A stretch of DNA of 64,000 nt. Origin: Terriglobia bacterium (GTDB lineage Bacteria > Acidobacteriota > Terriglobia > Bryobacterales > Bryobacteraceae). Below, piece after piece: positions 45,820 to 54,996 of the stretch. The position numbers and the translations under genes were made by a program. The notes under the pieces are model-generated. The model was not told the DNA's origin, made no database searches, and worked only from the letters and a program-made list of their open reading frames with translations. Each line of letters starts with the position of its first letter. The first letter of the stretch is position 1. The stretch spans positions 56,948-120,947 of the forward strand of contig JAJPJN010000076.1 of the NCBI GenBank assembly GCA_021324185.1, read 5' to 3'.

Positions 45820-47016
45820 TTATATCGGCGCCATCGAGAAAGTACTATAACGCCTGCTTTCGAGCGCTCGCGAGTAAATATTCATCAGGAGTTCGTAATT
45901 GCGCTCCGCGGTGTAGTTCTGCTCAAAAGAGAGGCGGGCTTTAGGGCGAAGCGCGCGTAGCAGCTCCGGCTGCCCGAGCAGCCACAGAACGCGCTCGGCG
46001 AGATGAGCCGCGTCGCCCGCGAGAAAACGCAGTCCATTTTCGCCCTCGACCACAAACTCGTCCATAGAAGCCAAATCGGGAGCGATTACCGGCGTTCCGC
46101 AGGCCAGCGCTTCAATTACGGCCAGCGGGCCGCTTTCATGATAAAGCGAGGCGCAGATCAGAAAGCGCGCCCGGCGGGTCAGCTCAACCGCGTCTTCATG
46201 ATCGACATGGCCCAACCATTCAATTCCGGGCATTGCGGCCGTCGCCTCGCGGCCCCAATTCAAAAGAGGACCGCTGCCCGCGATTTTCAACGGCAGGCGC
46301 GGGCCGACAATCCGCCACGCATCCAGTAGCGTACGGATGCCCTTCTCTTCACAGATGCGCCCGAGAAATAAGGCATAGCCGCCATCGCCGCTGCCGGCAA
46401 CCGGTCTCGCGGCCAGGAAGTTCGGTTTAACGACTAACTTGCCGGCACGCAATCCACCACGAATAAAAGTCGATCGTGCGAAGTTACTCAGCGCAATGTA
46501 GGTGTGAATCCTGGAATCCCAGGTGCCTGCCGCGCGATGAACCGCTAGCATAGATACCGTAACGGCGGTTGCGGCCAGGCTGTTCCGGTAACAGCGGTGC
46601 AGCAGAGACTTGTAGGGAGCGCTCGCGCCGACGCAATCCTGGCAAACCTTGCCGCTCCGGAAGAAATTGGCGCTTGCACAGAGCAGACGGTAATTGTGCA
46701 GTGTCTGAATCACGGGAACGCCCTCTGCTGAGGCGGCGTAATAGATCGAGGGCGAGATGAGTGGAAACGTGTTGTGGCAATGGACGATGTCCGGCCTGTT
46801 TTGCGCTATTAAACGCCGGACCGCGCGATAGCTTGCGTTATTCCACAGCGTTCGGAGGGCGGCTCGGGGCGCGGATATTTGAGATAGCTCATCATTGTGT
46901 GCCTCATAGCGGATAACCTCATGGCCGTACTTTGTGAGCAGCTCGTATTCCGCTGCAAATACCTGATCTTCGCCGCCCGGGTGTTGATAGAAGTTATGAA
47001 CCTGCAGAATCTTCAT
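45820..47016 (-). CDS. GT4 family glycosyltransferase
   Basis: A 398-residue GT-B glycosyltransferase. The N-terminus is MKILQVHNFYQHPGGEDQVF, typical of group 1 transferases. The C-terminal domain carries ALFLGRICEEKGIRTLLDAW and the donor motif SLYHESGPLAVIEALACGTPVIAP with the E-x(7)-E pair. A cysteine group (SGKVCQDCVG) follows the N-terminal domain, as in some capsule transferases. Its ATG overlaps the polymerase stop by four bases; its own stop is 39 bases before ATG 45780. It adds one sugar of the repeat unit; which one is unknown. Confidence 0.9.
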   Translation of the reverse strand: MKILQVHNFYQHPGGEDQVFAAEYELLTKYGHEVIRYEAHNDELSQISAPRAALRTLWNNASYRAVRRLIAQNRPDIVHCHNTFPLISPSIYYAASAEGVPVIQTLHNYRLLCASANFFRSGKVCQDCVGASAPYKSLLHRCYRNSLAATAVTVSMLAVHRAAGTWDSRIHTYIALSNFARSTFIRGGLRAGKLVVKPNFLAARPVAGSGDGGYALFLGRICEEKGIRTLLDAWRIVGPRLPLKIAGSGPLLNWGREATAAMPGIEWLGHVDHEDAVELTRRARFLICASLYHESGPLAVIEALACGTPVIAPDLASMDEFVVEGENGLRFLAGDAAHLAERVLWLLGQPELLRALRPKARLSFEQNYTAERNYELLMNIYSRALESRRYSTFSMAPI

Positions 47017-48362
47017 CGACGCACATCGGCGACGAGGTCCGGCGCATTCAACGGAAAAGCCGGCGCAGTTCCGTTTAGGACTGGCTCAATTTTCCTGGCA
47101 GGATAGCGATGCGCCAGCGTTGCATAACCAACCAGCATGAGAAAACCAAGGCTCATCGCGTTGCCTGCGCCGGCAATGAAGTTCTCGCCTGCCATCGCGA
47201 TCAGCAGAGTGGGAAGATAAACCAGCAAAGGCTTGGCATAGCCGACGTTATCATTTCGCACACCCTTGACGGCGTAAGCAACAATCGAGATCCAGAACGA
47301 GCACCAAAGAAAAAGGCCCACCAGTCCCCATTCATAGAACGACCGCAACCACTCATCGTGCAGCATGCGGTTTGGATCAATCATCCCGGCGTATCCACGA
47401 AAAAGCGAACCCGTCACCAGCGAGCCGTTACTCGTGCCCCTGCCGAATACGAACTCGGTGAAGGTCGAATGCTTGAGCTGCTCGATTGCGGTCTCGTAGA
47501 CAATTCGCCGGAAGCGCAGCGTGCCCAGACCCTCCGATTGATAATCGCCTTCATAGGCAGCGAGCGCCGCAGCCACAATGCGATTCGATGGCGCGACGTC
47601 GCGGATCATCTGCGCCAATGGCGCTCTGACGATTACCAGGAAGCAGACCGCCAGGATGCAAAAGGCAACCGCGAAGATCTTTGTCCCTGTTCGGGCGCGT
47701 GAAATGGCAAATGCGATAAGCGTCGCCAGCACGACGCCAAAGAACCAGATTCTGCTGCCATTGAAAACGATGGTCAGCAGCAGAGCCGAGCAGACCCAGA
47801 TGCGCGTTCGCTTCGCCAGTCCGGGCGCCGACAGTGCCATGCAATATAGCGCTGTAATGAAGGAGGCGAAGGCTTGAGCAGGAGTAAAAGCGCTGAAGCG
47901 GCTCCCCTCATAGGTCCAATCATGCAGGTATAGGAATTGCGCAAAGGCGATTAGAATACTGCCAACGGCCACCGGTATCACCACGCGCGCATTGAGGTAG
48001 CCTCCCTTGGCCGCCCGCGCGAAAACAAACGCGATGATCAACGTGCCGGTCATGTGGCCGACCAGCTTGAGCGCGGAAACCGGGAAATACGACCAGAAGC
48101 AGGCCATACCCGCATAAACAATGAGCAGCGCCCAGAAGACCGGCGCCAGAATAATAGTGCGGTGGCCGGCGTATTCGCGTAGCCGCCACATCAGGTAGAT
48201 GGGGACAACGAAGCCGCGAAATGCATTCAGCAGGCCGATGGAATCGCGCGTGCCTTGAAAGTCCGTGCAGGTCAACAGCAAGTACGCTGGAATCGCCCAG
48301 CGCAGCGGCGCAAAAAGCACCACGCACGTAAGTACGATGTAGAGCGTTAGGGGAATCAGCAT
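47013..48362 (-). CDS. O-antigen polymerase/ligase-like protein (Wzy candidate)
   Basis: A 449-residue protein with about ten to twelve helices and a long periplasmic loop (about residues 275-345) rich in charged residues, including RIVYETAIEQLKHS and FGRGTSNGSLVTGS. The stretch MLHDEWLRSFYEWGLVGLFLW is the H-x(n)-E/L-W-G-pattern of O-antigen ligase/polymerase (Wzy_C/WaaL) proteins. In a cluster with Wzx, Wzc and an export protein, repeat-unit polymerase is the likely role. The start directly abuts the stop of the upstream GT4 gene, and the stop overlaps the next one by four bases. Confidence 0.82.
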   Translation of the reverse strand: MLIPLTLYIVLTCVVLFAPLRWAIPAYLLLTCTDFQGTRDSIGLLNAFRGFVVPIYLMWRLREYAGHRTIILAPVFWALLIVYAGMACFWSYFPVSALKLVGHMTGTLIIAFVFARAAKGGYLNARVVIPVAVGSILIAFAQFLYLHDWTYEGSRFSAFTPAQAFASFITALYCMALSAPGLAKRTRIWVCSALLLTIVFNGSRIWFFGVVLATLIAFAISRARTGTKIFAVAFCILAVCFLVIVRAPLAQMIRDVAPSNRIVAAALAAYEGDYQSEGLGTLRFRRIVYETAIEQLKHSTFTEFVFGRGTSNGSLVTGSLFRGYAGMIDPNRMLHDEWLRSFYEWGLVGLFLWCSFWISIVAYAVKGVRNDNVGYAKPLLVYLPTLLIAMAGENFIAGAGNAMSLGFLMLVGYATLAHRYPARKIEPVLNGTAPAFPLNAPDLVADVRR

Positions 48363-49517
48363 CTAAGCTCGGCCCAACACTTCCCGGACGGCATTGCCTA
48401 TGTTCGCTGCGACTGAATCCGGCGTGTAGCGCAGCGCCGTTTCGCGCGCCCGCCCGCGCATGCGGTCCAATGCTTCGAGCGAAGTATTCAATGCCTGGTC
48501 AATCGCCGAATATATGGCTGTTGTGTCTCCGGGCACAAAAGACCAGCCGTTCTGCCCGTTTTCTACCATTTCTTCCACTGCTTGACTCGCAATGCTGCCG
48601 ACCACCGGCAAACCGGCCGCCATAGCCTCATTCACCACCACACCCCACGTATCGGCTAGGGTCGGGAAGGCAAAGATGCCACATTCGGCGTAGATGGCGG
48701 GCAGCTCGTGAAAGGCCACATTGCCGCGGAAAGTCGTCTTCAGATTCGGCGGCAAGCCGGCCTGCTCCAGCCTGACCCGGCATGGTCCATCGCCCACTAT
48801 GACGAATTCTAACGTGCGCTCCGCATGCGCGCACGCCCATTTTGCAAGTGTGTCAAAAAAAGGCAGCAACCCTTTGCGCCCGATGAGTTGGCCCACATAG
48901 AGCAGGCGGTGAGCGCTGGGGGCGGGCCTTGCCAGCGGCACGCCGCAGAAGCGCGCAAGATCGGTGGTATAGCCGATGGGAAAGATTTTCGATTGCGGCA
49001 CACCGAGAGAGTGAATGTAGCGGGCGCCGCTCTGGCCCAGCACCACAAAGCCGTCTACTTTGTTCTTCAGGAAACGGCGCAGCAGAGCGCGCATTCGCCC
49101 CCGGCCTTGCTCGGTGGATTCGGCAATTTCAGCCACGACGAGCAGCCGCGAAGCCGGTACAAACTTCCGGTACGCGCAGGCAAATAGCGTCCGGAATCCC
49201 ATCTCGTTGGAAAGAATCACATGCGGCCGGAAGCGCCGCAGTTGCGAGATGGTGTCCAGAGGCAGATGAACGTATACCGGTTCGGCGAAACCTGCAGGAT
49301 GGCGCCAGCGCTGGCGGAATGTAATTGTCCGCTGAAGAACGACATCCAGTCCCTTCCAATCAATCTCCCAGGGGCGATTGTTCTCCATGGGCGTTGATAG
49401 AAGAACACGCAAACGGTGGCAAGCGGCGAAAGATTGCAAGACCGGCTTCCAATATGGAGCGAGAATATTCGTCAGAAAAGCCACGCGAATTTCCGGCAGC
49501 TTGCTGGCCTCAGGCAT
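48363..49517 (-). CDS. GT4 family glycosyltransferase
   Basis: A 384-residue GT-B glycosyltransferase. It has the N-terminal IRVAFLTNILAPYWKPVLQS and C-terminal LLYVGQLIGRKGLLPFFDTL. The donor motif is FPTLADTWGVVVNEAMAAGLPVVGS, with the second Glu in NEAMAAGLP. It overlaps the upstream gene by eight bases and is followed directly by the polymerase ATG. The lengths and tight spacing show one operon. Sugar specificity unknown. Confidence 0.9.
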   Translation of the reverse strand: MPEASKLPEIRVAFLTNILAPYWKPVLQSFAACHRLRVLLSTPMENNRPWEIDWKGLDVVLQRTITFRQRWRHPAGFAEPVYVHLPLDTISQLRRFRPHVILSNEMGFRTLFACAYRKFVPASRLLVVAEIAESTEQGRGRMRALLRRFLKNKVDGFVVLGQSGARYIHSLGVPQSKIFPIGYTTDLARFCGVPLARPAPSAHRLLYVGQLIGRKGLLPFFDTLAKWACAHAERTLEFVIVGDGPCRVRLEQAGLPPNLKTTFRGNVAFHELPAIYAECGIFAFPTLADTWGVVVNEAMAAGLPVVGSIASQAVEEMVENGQNGWSFVPGDTTAIYSAIDQALNTSLEALDRMRGRARETALRYTPDSVAANIGNAVREVLGRA

Positions 49518-50328
49518 CGGCGGGATCGCTCGAGAAACGAAGCCGAGCTTTCAAGCGCGATCTCAAATAGCGCGCCTTGGTGGTAATCCATCGCTTCAAT
49601 GCGGTGGAGCGGCTCATGACAGGCCGGGCGCTGAAATCGCACCCAATCTGCTGCCGGCCGAAGTAGCGAGCCGCGCCCCGGAACCATTCGCCGCGCTCGA
49701 CCGCTTGCCGGTAGTGAATGATGGGCCGCGACGCCGCATAATAATCCGCCGTGCCGAAGCGGCTGCGCTCGCTTGCGCTCCACTCGAAGTTCCAAATGGA
49801 TTCGCCCTCGCGCACGAGTTCCAGCAGATGTGCCCGCCTCCAAATCGCGGCCTGCGTCGACACGCGATATTCGGCGCGCCTGCCGATCACTCCCAATCCC
49901 GGGTGAGCCTTGATCTTACGATCGGGCCCGGGCAGGGGAAATAAGCGCATTTGCGCGCCGCCGAGTGCAACGAGCGCAGAAAATTTTTCACAGATCTGCT
50001 CGGTTGATACGGGCCGGTCGAAAAAGTAATCTTCAAGCAGCAGCAGCACGAAATCGGCTTCAATTTGTTGCAGGCAAAAGCGCAGGCGCTCGCTCCATGG
50101 GCCGTCTCCGGCAGCCAGGCTTGTCACATGTTCATCGGCAAATTGCAGGCGATTGGTTCCCAGATAGACGGGCCACGGGCAATCGTGCCAGTAGCGCCGG
50201 AAAAGAGTAAAGAAAGGATTCCAGAGATCACGGTAGGCATCGCACGACATCACCAGAACTGCGCAAGGCGGCAGCGCCGGGGCAATCGCCGCGTGACGAG
50301 CCGCTGATGCGAATTTCGTTTCAGGCAT
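49510..50328 (-). CDS. Glycosyltransferase-like protein of unknown family
   Basis: A 272-residue soluble protein in the polysaccharide operon. It begins with a hydrophobic strand (AVLVMSCDAYRDLWNPFFTLF), then YLGTNRLQF, then a strand with acidic residues VLLLLEDYFFDRPVS, where LEDY-x-x-D could act as a metal/nucleotide-binding acidic motif as in GT-A folds. A basic C-terminus follows (TTKARYLRSRLKARLRF). Position suggests that it adds or modifies a sugar. I do not recognise the family with confidence. It overlaps both neighbours by eight bases. Confidence 0.65.
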   Translation of the reverse strand: MPETKFASAARHAAIAPALPPCAVLVMSCDAYRDLWNPFFTLFRRYWHDCPWPVYLGTNRLQFADEHVTSLAAGDGPWSERLRFCLQQIEADFVLLLLEDYFFDRPVSTEQICEKFSALVALGGAQMRLFPLPGPDRKIKAHPGLGVIGRRAEYRVSTQAAIWRRAHLLELVREGESIWNFEWSASERSRFGTADYYAASRPIIHYRQAVERGEWFRGAARYFGRQQIGCDFSARPVMSRSTALKRWITTKARYLRSRLKARLRFSSDPADA

Positions 50329-51544
50329 GCACCGCTTTTGAGGGCATCGCCAGCGGATTCAGCTTCCGCCGTTGCAGTACAAAATAGATGCCGATCACGA
50401 CCGCCGTTTGAGAAGCCACTACCGCCCAAGCCATGCCGGTAGAGGTAAAGCGCGGCGCCAGGACCGCGGCGAGCGAAAGATTCAGTGCAATGGCCACCAC
50501 AATGATGCGCTGAAAGGCGGTTTCTAAACCGAGCGCCAAAAGCCACTGAAAGCCGAGGACATTCGTCCAGGCAGCCATGGGAGCGCGCAGGCTCAGAATG
50601 CTGAAGGGAATCGCTGAGGCTTGATACTTGGGCCCCAATATCAGTTGCACAATAAAGCCGGATGCAAACCACATGAGCAGCATCAAGCCTGTTCCCACGC
50701 CCAGCATGAGAAAAAGCGAGACCCTGGTGAGTTGCAACGCTTTGCCAAAAGATTCCTTGGCGAGTGCCGCGGAACGAGGATAGAGCGCGGTGCTCAGCGG
50801 CGAGAGCAGCCCAATTGCAGCGGAATTGATTTTTTCAGCCCCGGCATAGTAGCCTACGTCGCGCGGCGAGGCGAATAAGCCAAGCACGAAGGCATTGCTC
50901 AAAGAATAGATATGGTTCGCGCTGCGGAAGAGGAACATCGCGCCCGTTTGGCGCAGCATTTTCCAGCTTCCCCGCAAGCGCGGCCAAAGAAATGAATAGC
51001 GCGAATACATGACCGAACTGCCGATGGCCAGGGCGATGAGCGCGCCAATAAGATTCAACCCGAACACCTTCCAGCCGTCTGCCGGCTGGCGCACGAATAC
51101 AAAGATGCCGGCCGCGGCCGCCAGGCGCGACACGATGTCCAGCATGGAAGCAAACGCTACGCGCTGGATGCCGAAGAAATAGAAGGTGGGCAGCGCGGCC
51201 TTGAAGACCTCCGATGCCACCGCCACCGAAAGCAGCAGCGGATGCTCGCGAAATAAAGGCACAAAGCGGTAGGCCAGGAATGCTCCTATAGCGACAATGC
51301 CCGCCAGCAGCAGCTTTGCGCCCTGTACATCTGCGATTACATTTTCAATTTCTGTTCGCGAAGACGAGGTCACGATCTGGCGGCTGGCCGAGAAGATGAA
51401 CCCGTAGTCGACAATCAGCGCTCCATACATGGCAAACGCCTGCGCCATCGCCAGCAGGCCCCAACTCGAAGGCCCGAGAACACGCGACAGATAGGGCACG
51501 GTGACCAGCGGGATGACGTAAAACGCCATTTGTGCCCCGTACAC
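50321..51544 (-). CDS. Oligosaccharide flippase (Wzx-type, MATE/MVF fold)
   Basis: A 407-residue membrane protein with about twelve helices of the polysaccharide-transporter family, likely moving undecaprenyl-linked repeat units across the inner membrane. Features include PYLSRVLGPSSWGLLAMAQAFAM and LSNAFVLGLFASPRDVGYYAGAEKI. The assigned start is GTG 51544, but the frame is open upstream to the wzc-like stop (TAA 51602-51604), and in-frame residues RRRKNLLFDIGSV match the usual start of flippases. No ATG, GTG or TTG occurs there, only CTG codons, so a CTG start is possible. Confidence 0.85.
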   Translation of the reverse strand: MYGAQMAFYVIPLVTVPYLSRVLGPSSWGLLAMAQAFAMYGALIVDYGFIFSASRQIVTSSSRTEIENVIADVQGAKLLLAGIVAIGAFLAYRFVPLFREHPLLLSVAVASEVFKAALPTFYFFGIQRVAFASMLDIVSRLAAAAGIFVFVRQPADGWKVFGLNLIGALIALAIGSSVMYSRYSFLWPRLRGSWKMLRQTGAMFLFRSANHIYSLSNAFVLGLFASPRDVGYYAGAEKINSAAIGLLSPLSTALYPRSAALAKESFGKALQLTRVSLFLMLGVGTGLMLLMWFASGFIVQLILGPKYQASAIPFSILSLRAPMAAWTNVLGFQWLLALGLETAFQRIIVVAIALNLSLAAVLAPRFTSTGMAWAVVASQTAVVIGIYFVLQRRKLNPLAMPSKAVHA

Positions 51545-51601
51545 CGAGCCGATGTCGAAAAGCAGATTCTTCCGGCGCCGCAGATGATGGATCAGCAGAG
51601 A

Positions 51602-53899
51602 TTAAGCCTTCTGTTGGTGCGCGTAATAGCGACGGTAATCGGTGTAGTAGTAATAACCCTGGCTGTTATTGCGATCGACCTCGTTCAGCACCAGGCCGAT
51701 GACGTTGGCGCGCAAACGCCGTAAGGTGGCCAGCGCGCGCGCGACTGCTTTGCGATTCGTTTGCCCGGCGCGCGCCAGAACAACCACTCCATCTACTGCC
51801 GTCGCCACCTGCATTGCTTCGGCAAATCCGAGCAGCGGCGGAGCATCCACCAGAATCAGATCGTACTCTTTGGCCGCTTCGTCGAGAATGTCCACAATCG
51901 CGGGCCCCACAAGGTCGGAGGCGCGGCGTGAAACCGTACCGGCGGGTATGATGTCGAGCCCAGTCCAGTGCGGCGTCTTGAGCACGGCTTCCTTCCAGGT
52001 GATTTCTCCCAGCAGCACATTGGAAAGTCCCACGCTGCCGTCCATGTCCAATCTCTTATGAATGTTGGGCCGCCGGAGGTCGGCATCGATGATCAGCGTC
52101 TTCTTGTTCTGTTCCGCATGAGCAATCGCGAGATGAATGGTGGCGGTCGATTTCCCTTCTCCCGGAGCCGCGCTGGTCAGCAGCAGCGAGCGCACAGTGC
52201 GATCGAAATCTGGCAGAAAGATAGAGTGCCGCAGAGTGCGAATCGACTCTTCATAGGAAGAGATGCCGTCGTAGCCGCTGCTCATATTTCCGTTGCTGCG
52301 CGCCAGTGGCTGCGGCTTGCCGGAGGCGAGATCCCCTTTGCCGGCATAGCGGACCAGACTCAACGGTGACGACCCGGAAGACGGACGTGCCGGCGCATCT
52401 TCGCCAGCCGCGCGGCTTTCGGGGGGCGCGATCAACCGCCGCATATCTTTGACGGCCGGAAGCGTACCGATCACGCTCGTATCCAAAGCGTGCGCCGCCT
52501 GCTCCGGATCGCGAATCGTTGTGTCCAGAAGGTCGATGAGGATGGCGCCGCAGATAGCCAGCACACTCGAAATGATGAAGGCCAGCAGCAGGTTCAAACC
52601 CTTCTTCGGAAATACAGGAATATCGGGAGGACGGGCCAGATCCGCGATTCGGATGGAATTATTTTGAAAGCCATTGTTGATTCCGGCCTCCCGGATGCGG
52701 CGCTCCAGATCGGAATACAGAGTCTTGTCGGCATCGGCATCGCGCTTCAGTTGCTGGTATTCAAACGATCGCGCATTCAGTTGATCGTATTCGCCTTTGG
52801 TTTCTGCAACAGCTTTCTGCAGCATCTGCTCGCGATTCTGCGCTTCCCGGTAATCCGTTTCAATCCGCTGCGCAACATCGCGCTTCATTTCGTCGAACTG
52901 GCGCTGTACTTCGGCCAGATCGTTTGCCGCCTTGCGGTATTCGGAATGATTGGCTCCGTATATCGTCGCCACGTCTGCAAAGTGCTGTTTGGCCTGATTG
53001 AGCCGCTCCTGTAATTTGCTCAGGTCCTGTCCTTGCGTTGAAACCTGCGCAGCCGCTAACGAGCCGCTCTGCATTTCCTTAAAAGCCGCTTCTTTGCGCA
53101 CTCGGTCTGCTTGCGCATTGGTGTATTCGGTGTTGAGCTGCAACAGGCGCGCGGAAAGAATGCTGGTCTTGTCTTCCGGATTTATGACATTGAGCTCCTG
53201 CTCGAATCTGGCCAGAGCCTGGCTCGACCGCTCCATCTTGGCCCGCAGCTCATCCAATTGCTTTTCCATAAAAGCGGAGAGCGCTGAGCTTGAACGAACG
53301 CGAATCTCAAACGTGTGCTCCACGTATGACTGCGCTATCGCATTCGCCACATCGGCGGCCAGGCGCGGATCGGTCGATCGATAACTGATACGCAAAATGT
53401 ACGTGTTTACCGGACGCACTACCTTTAATTGCTTCAGAACAATGGGAGCATCAGCTTTGCGATGCGCTTGCTCGGCCGGCAGCTTATCAAGCTGGCTTTC
53501 TCTTTCAAGCAGATGAAAATGTTCCGCAACCGGGCGTAGCACCGCGTCCGATTGAATCAGTTCCATCTGCGTGGTCATGAACTGATCGCCATCGTCGAGC
53601 CCGGCTGCCTGGTTGGCTTCCTGCCCGATGATCCCGGCCGGCACGCGGCGGTCGACATCGATTCTGGCCGTAGCTTCGTAAATGGGCGTCAGCCGCGATG
53701 ACACCAGATAGGTGACCAGGAGGCAGGTGGCCACGAACCCGAGTATCCGCCACTTCTGGCGGTAAACCACCATGAAATAGTGCGATGCCGGAATGGTAGG
53801 CGGCGCGGTATCGAACTCGCTGTATGGCGGAGGCGCGGAGGCGGGCGACAGCCGGCGGATATCCACCAATTCGGTAGGCGCGTGGGGGAGTTGCTTCAT
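51602..53899 (-). CDS. Polysaccharide co-polymerase with tyrosine autokinase domain (Wzc-like)
   Basis: A 765-residue chain-length regulator and BY-kinase. The N-terminal Wzz domain is between helices near 58-75 and 455-480; coiled-coil segments lie between, such as SALSAFMEKQLDELRAKMER. The cytoplasmic kinase has Walker A SAAPGEGKSTATI, Walker A' TLIIDADLRRPN and Walker B ILVDAPPLLGF. The C-terminus holds a tyrosine cluster with seven Tyr in QGYYYYTDYRRYY, the usual autophosphorylation site that controls polysaccharide length and export. It lies 31 bases downstream of the export-protein gene. Confidence 0.92.
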   Translation of the reverse strand: MKQLPHAPTELVDIRRLSPASAPPPYSEFDTAPPTIPASHYFMVVYRQKWRILGFVATCLLVTYLVSSRLTPIYEATARIDVDRRVPAGIIGQEANQAAGLDDGDQFMTTQMELIQSDAVLRPVAEHFHLLERESQLDKLPAEQAHRKADAPIVLKQLKVVRPVNTYILRISYRSTDPRLAADVANAIAQSYVEHTFEIRVRSSSALSAFMEKQLDELRAKMERSSQALARFEQELNVINPEDKTSILSARLLQLNTEYTNAQADRVRKEAAFKEMQSGSLAAAQVSTQGQDLSKLQERLNQAKQHFADVATIYGANHSEYRKAANDLAEVQRQFDEMKRDVAQRIETDYREAQNREQMLQKAVAETKGEYDQLNARSFEYQQLKRDADADKTLYSDLERRIREAGINNGFQNNSIRIADLARPPDIPVFPKKGLNLLLAFIISSVLAICGAILIDLLDTTIRDPEQAAHALDTSVIGTLPAVKDMRRLIAPPESRAAGEDAPARPSSGSSPLSLVRYAGKGDLASGKPQPLARSNGNMSSGYDGISSYEESIRTLRHSIFLPDFDRTVRSLLLTSAAPGEGKSTATIHLAIAHAEQNKKTLIIDADLRRPNIHKRLDMDGSVGLSNVLLGEITWKEAVLKTPHWTGLDIIPAGTVSRRASDLVGPAIVDILDEAAKEYDLILVDAPPLLGFAEAMQVATAVDGVVVLARAGQTNRKAVARALATLRRLRANVIGLVLNEVDRNNSQGYYYYTDYRRYYAHQQKA

Positions 53900-53930
53900 T
53901 CCTGATGGGCCTCTTTGCGGAACCAGATCC

Positions 53931-54887
53931 TCAATGCCAGATCAACACTCCAGACGCGGTGCTTGCGCCGAAGCCTGCCAGGCGCTCGAGTGTCTGTGCC
54001 GTCAGTTTGCGGCCTTTATTGTCGGGAACATACAAGATGTCGTTTGCCTGTAACTGCACGTCGGGCGCCTTTCGCTGCAGAATGCGATCGAGCGGAATCG
54101 GGATCTCATTCCTGCCGTTCTTACCCGCCTCGCGCCGGTAAATATAGGCTTCTTTGTTCGAGTAAGGCATCAGGCCTTCGGAGAGCGCAATCACTTTCAA
54201 AACGCTGGTATCGTTGCCATCAGCGATCGGAAAAGCGCCCGACTTTTTCACGTTTCCCACCACATAAACGCGTCCCGCCTCGGGAACCCGGATCTCTTCG
54301 CCACCTGTCAAGCGGATGTTCACGCTGGGATCAGCTTCGTCGATCAGGCTTTTTACCGCAATCCGCTGCACTACTTCAGAAGTCTTTCCTTCGGCATCCG
54401 TCTGCTGCCTGGTCACCAGAATCTCCGGCCCTGCATCGGCGGTTAAACCTTCGGCTTTCGCGATGGCATCGAGCAGCGTCAGCTTGCCGACCGCCTGAAA
54501 AGTCATCGGATGTTTGACTGCGCCCAGGACGCTCACGGGAACGCTGCGGTATTCAGCGACCGCAACCATCACGACGGGCCGGACCAGAATTTGATCCTTC
54601 ACCAGCGCATCGGTAATGAGCGTTTCTATTTCCGACGGATACTTCCCGGCCACCGGAATGCGATTCGCCAGCAGCGGCAGCAGCAGCGTGCCGTCTGAAG
54701 AAACGCGAAAATTGCGCGTCAATTCGGGGCAATCCGCGACAGAGATAGATAACAGATCATTCGGCCCTACTTTCTGCGCCGGCAAGTTTACTTCCGGATT
54801 CGATGACCCCGGCGCAACAGACGGGACCTGTGAATTCATCTGAACTGCCAACCCGAAAACGACGGCAAAGAAAGCGAAACAGCGCAT
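53931..54887 (-). CDS. Polysaccharide export outer-membrane protein (Wza-like, SLBB)
   Basis: A 318-residue exported protein. ATG 54887 gives a signal peptide MRCFAFFAVVFGLAVQ. No lipobox Cys follows, unlike Wza, so it is not an obvious lipoprotein. The Poly_export domain is present (VGPNDLLSISVADCPELTRNFRVSSDG) with two SLBB-like repeats (VSVLGAVKHP and VYVVGNVKKSGAF). ANDILYVPDNKGRKL precedes a C-terminal helix (LERLAGFGASTASGVLIWH) that would cross the outer membrane. It is the first gene of the exopolysaccharide operon. Confidence 0.88.
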   Translation of the reverse strand: MRCFAFFAVVFGLAVQMNSQVPSVAPGSSNPEVNLPAQKVGPNDLLSISVADCPELTRNFRVSSDGTLLLPLLANRIPVAGKYPSEIETLITDALVKDQILVRPVVMVAVAEYRSVPVSVLGAVKHPMTFQAVGKLTLLDAIAKAEGLTADAGPEILVTRQQTDAEGKTSEVVQRIAVKSLIDEADPSVNIRLTGGEEIRVPEAGRVYVVGNVKKSGAFPIADGNDTSVLKVIALSEGLMPYSNKEAYIYRREAGKNGRNEIPIPLDRILQRKAPDVQLQANDILYVPDNKGRKLTAQTLERLAGFGASTASGVLIWH

Positions 54888-54908
54888 GGATGAGACCGCG
54901 GTTTCTTT

Positions 54909-54938
54909 ATTGTACGCTCCTATGTAACTGATTGAAAA
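54909..54938 (-). promoter_or_regulatory. Predicted promoter of the exopolysaccharide operon
   Basis: On the minus strand, TACAAT (54909-54914) lies 18 bases downstream of TTTTCA (54933-54938). The -10 is one base from consensus; the -35 is weak. Transcription would start about 15 bases before ATG 54887. Confidence 0.4.
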
Positions 54939-54996
54939 CCTTCTAATTCGGTGAATCGCCGGCCAATACTGGTACGCGTGGCACAATTGAAGATTC

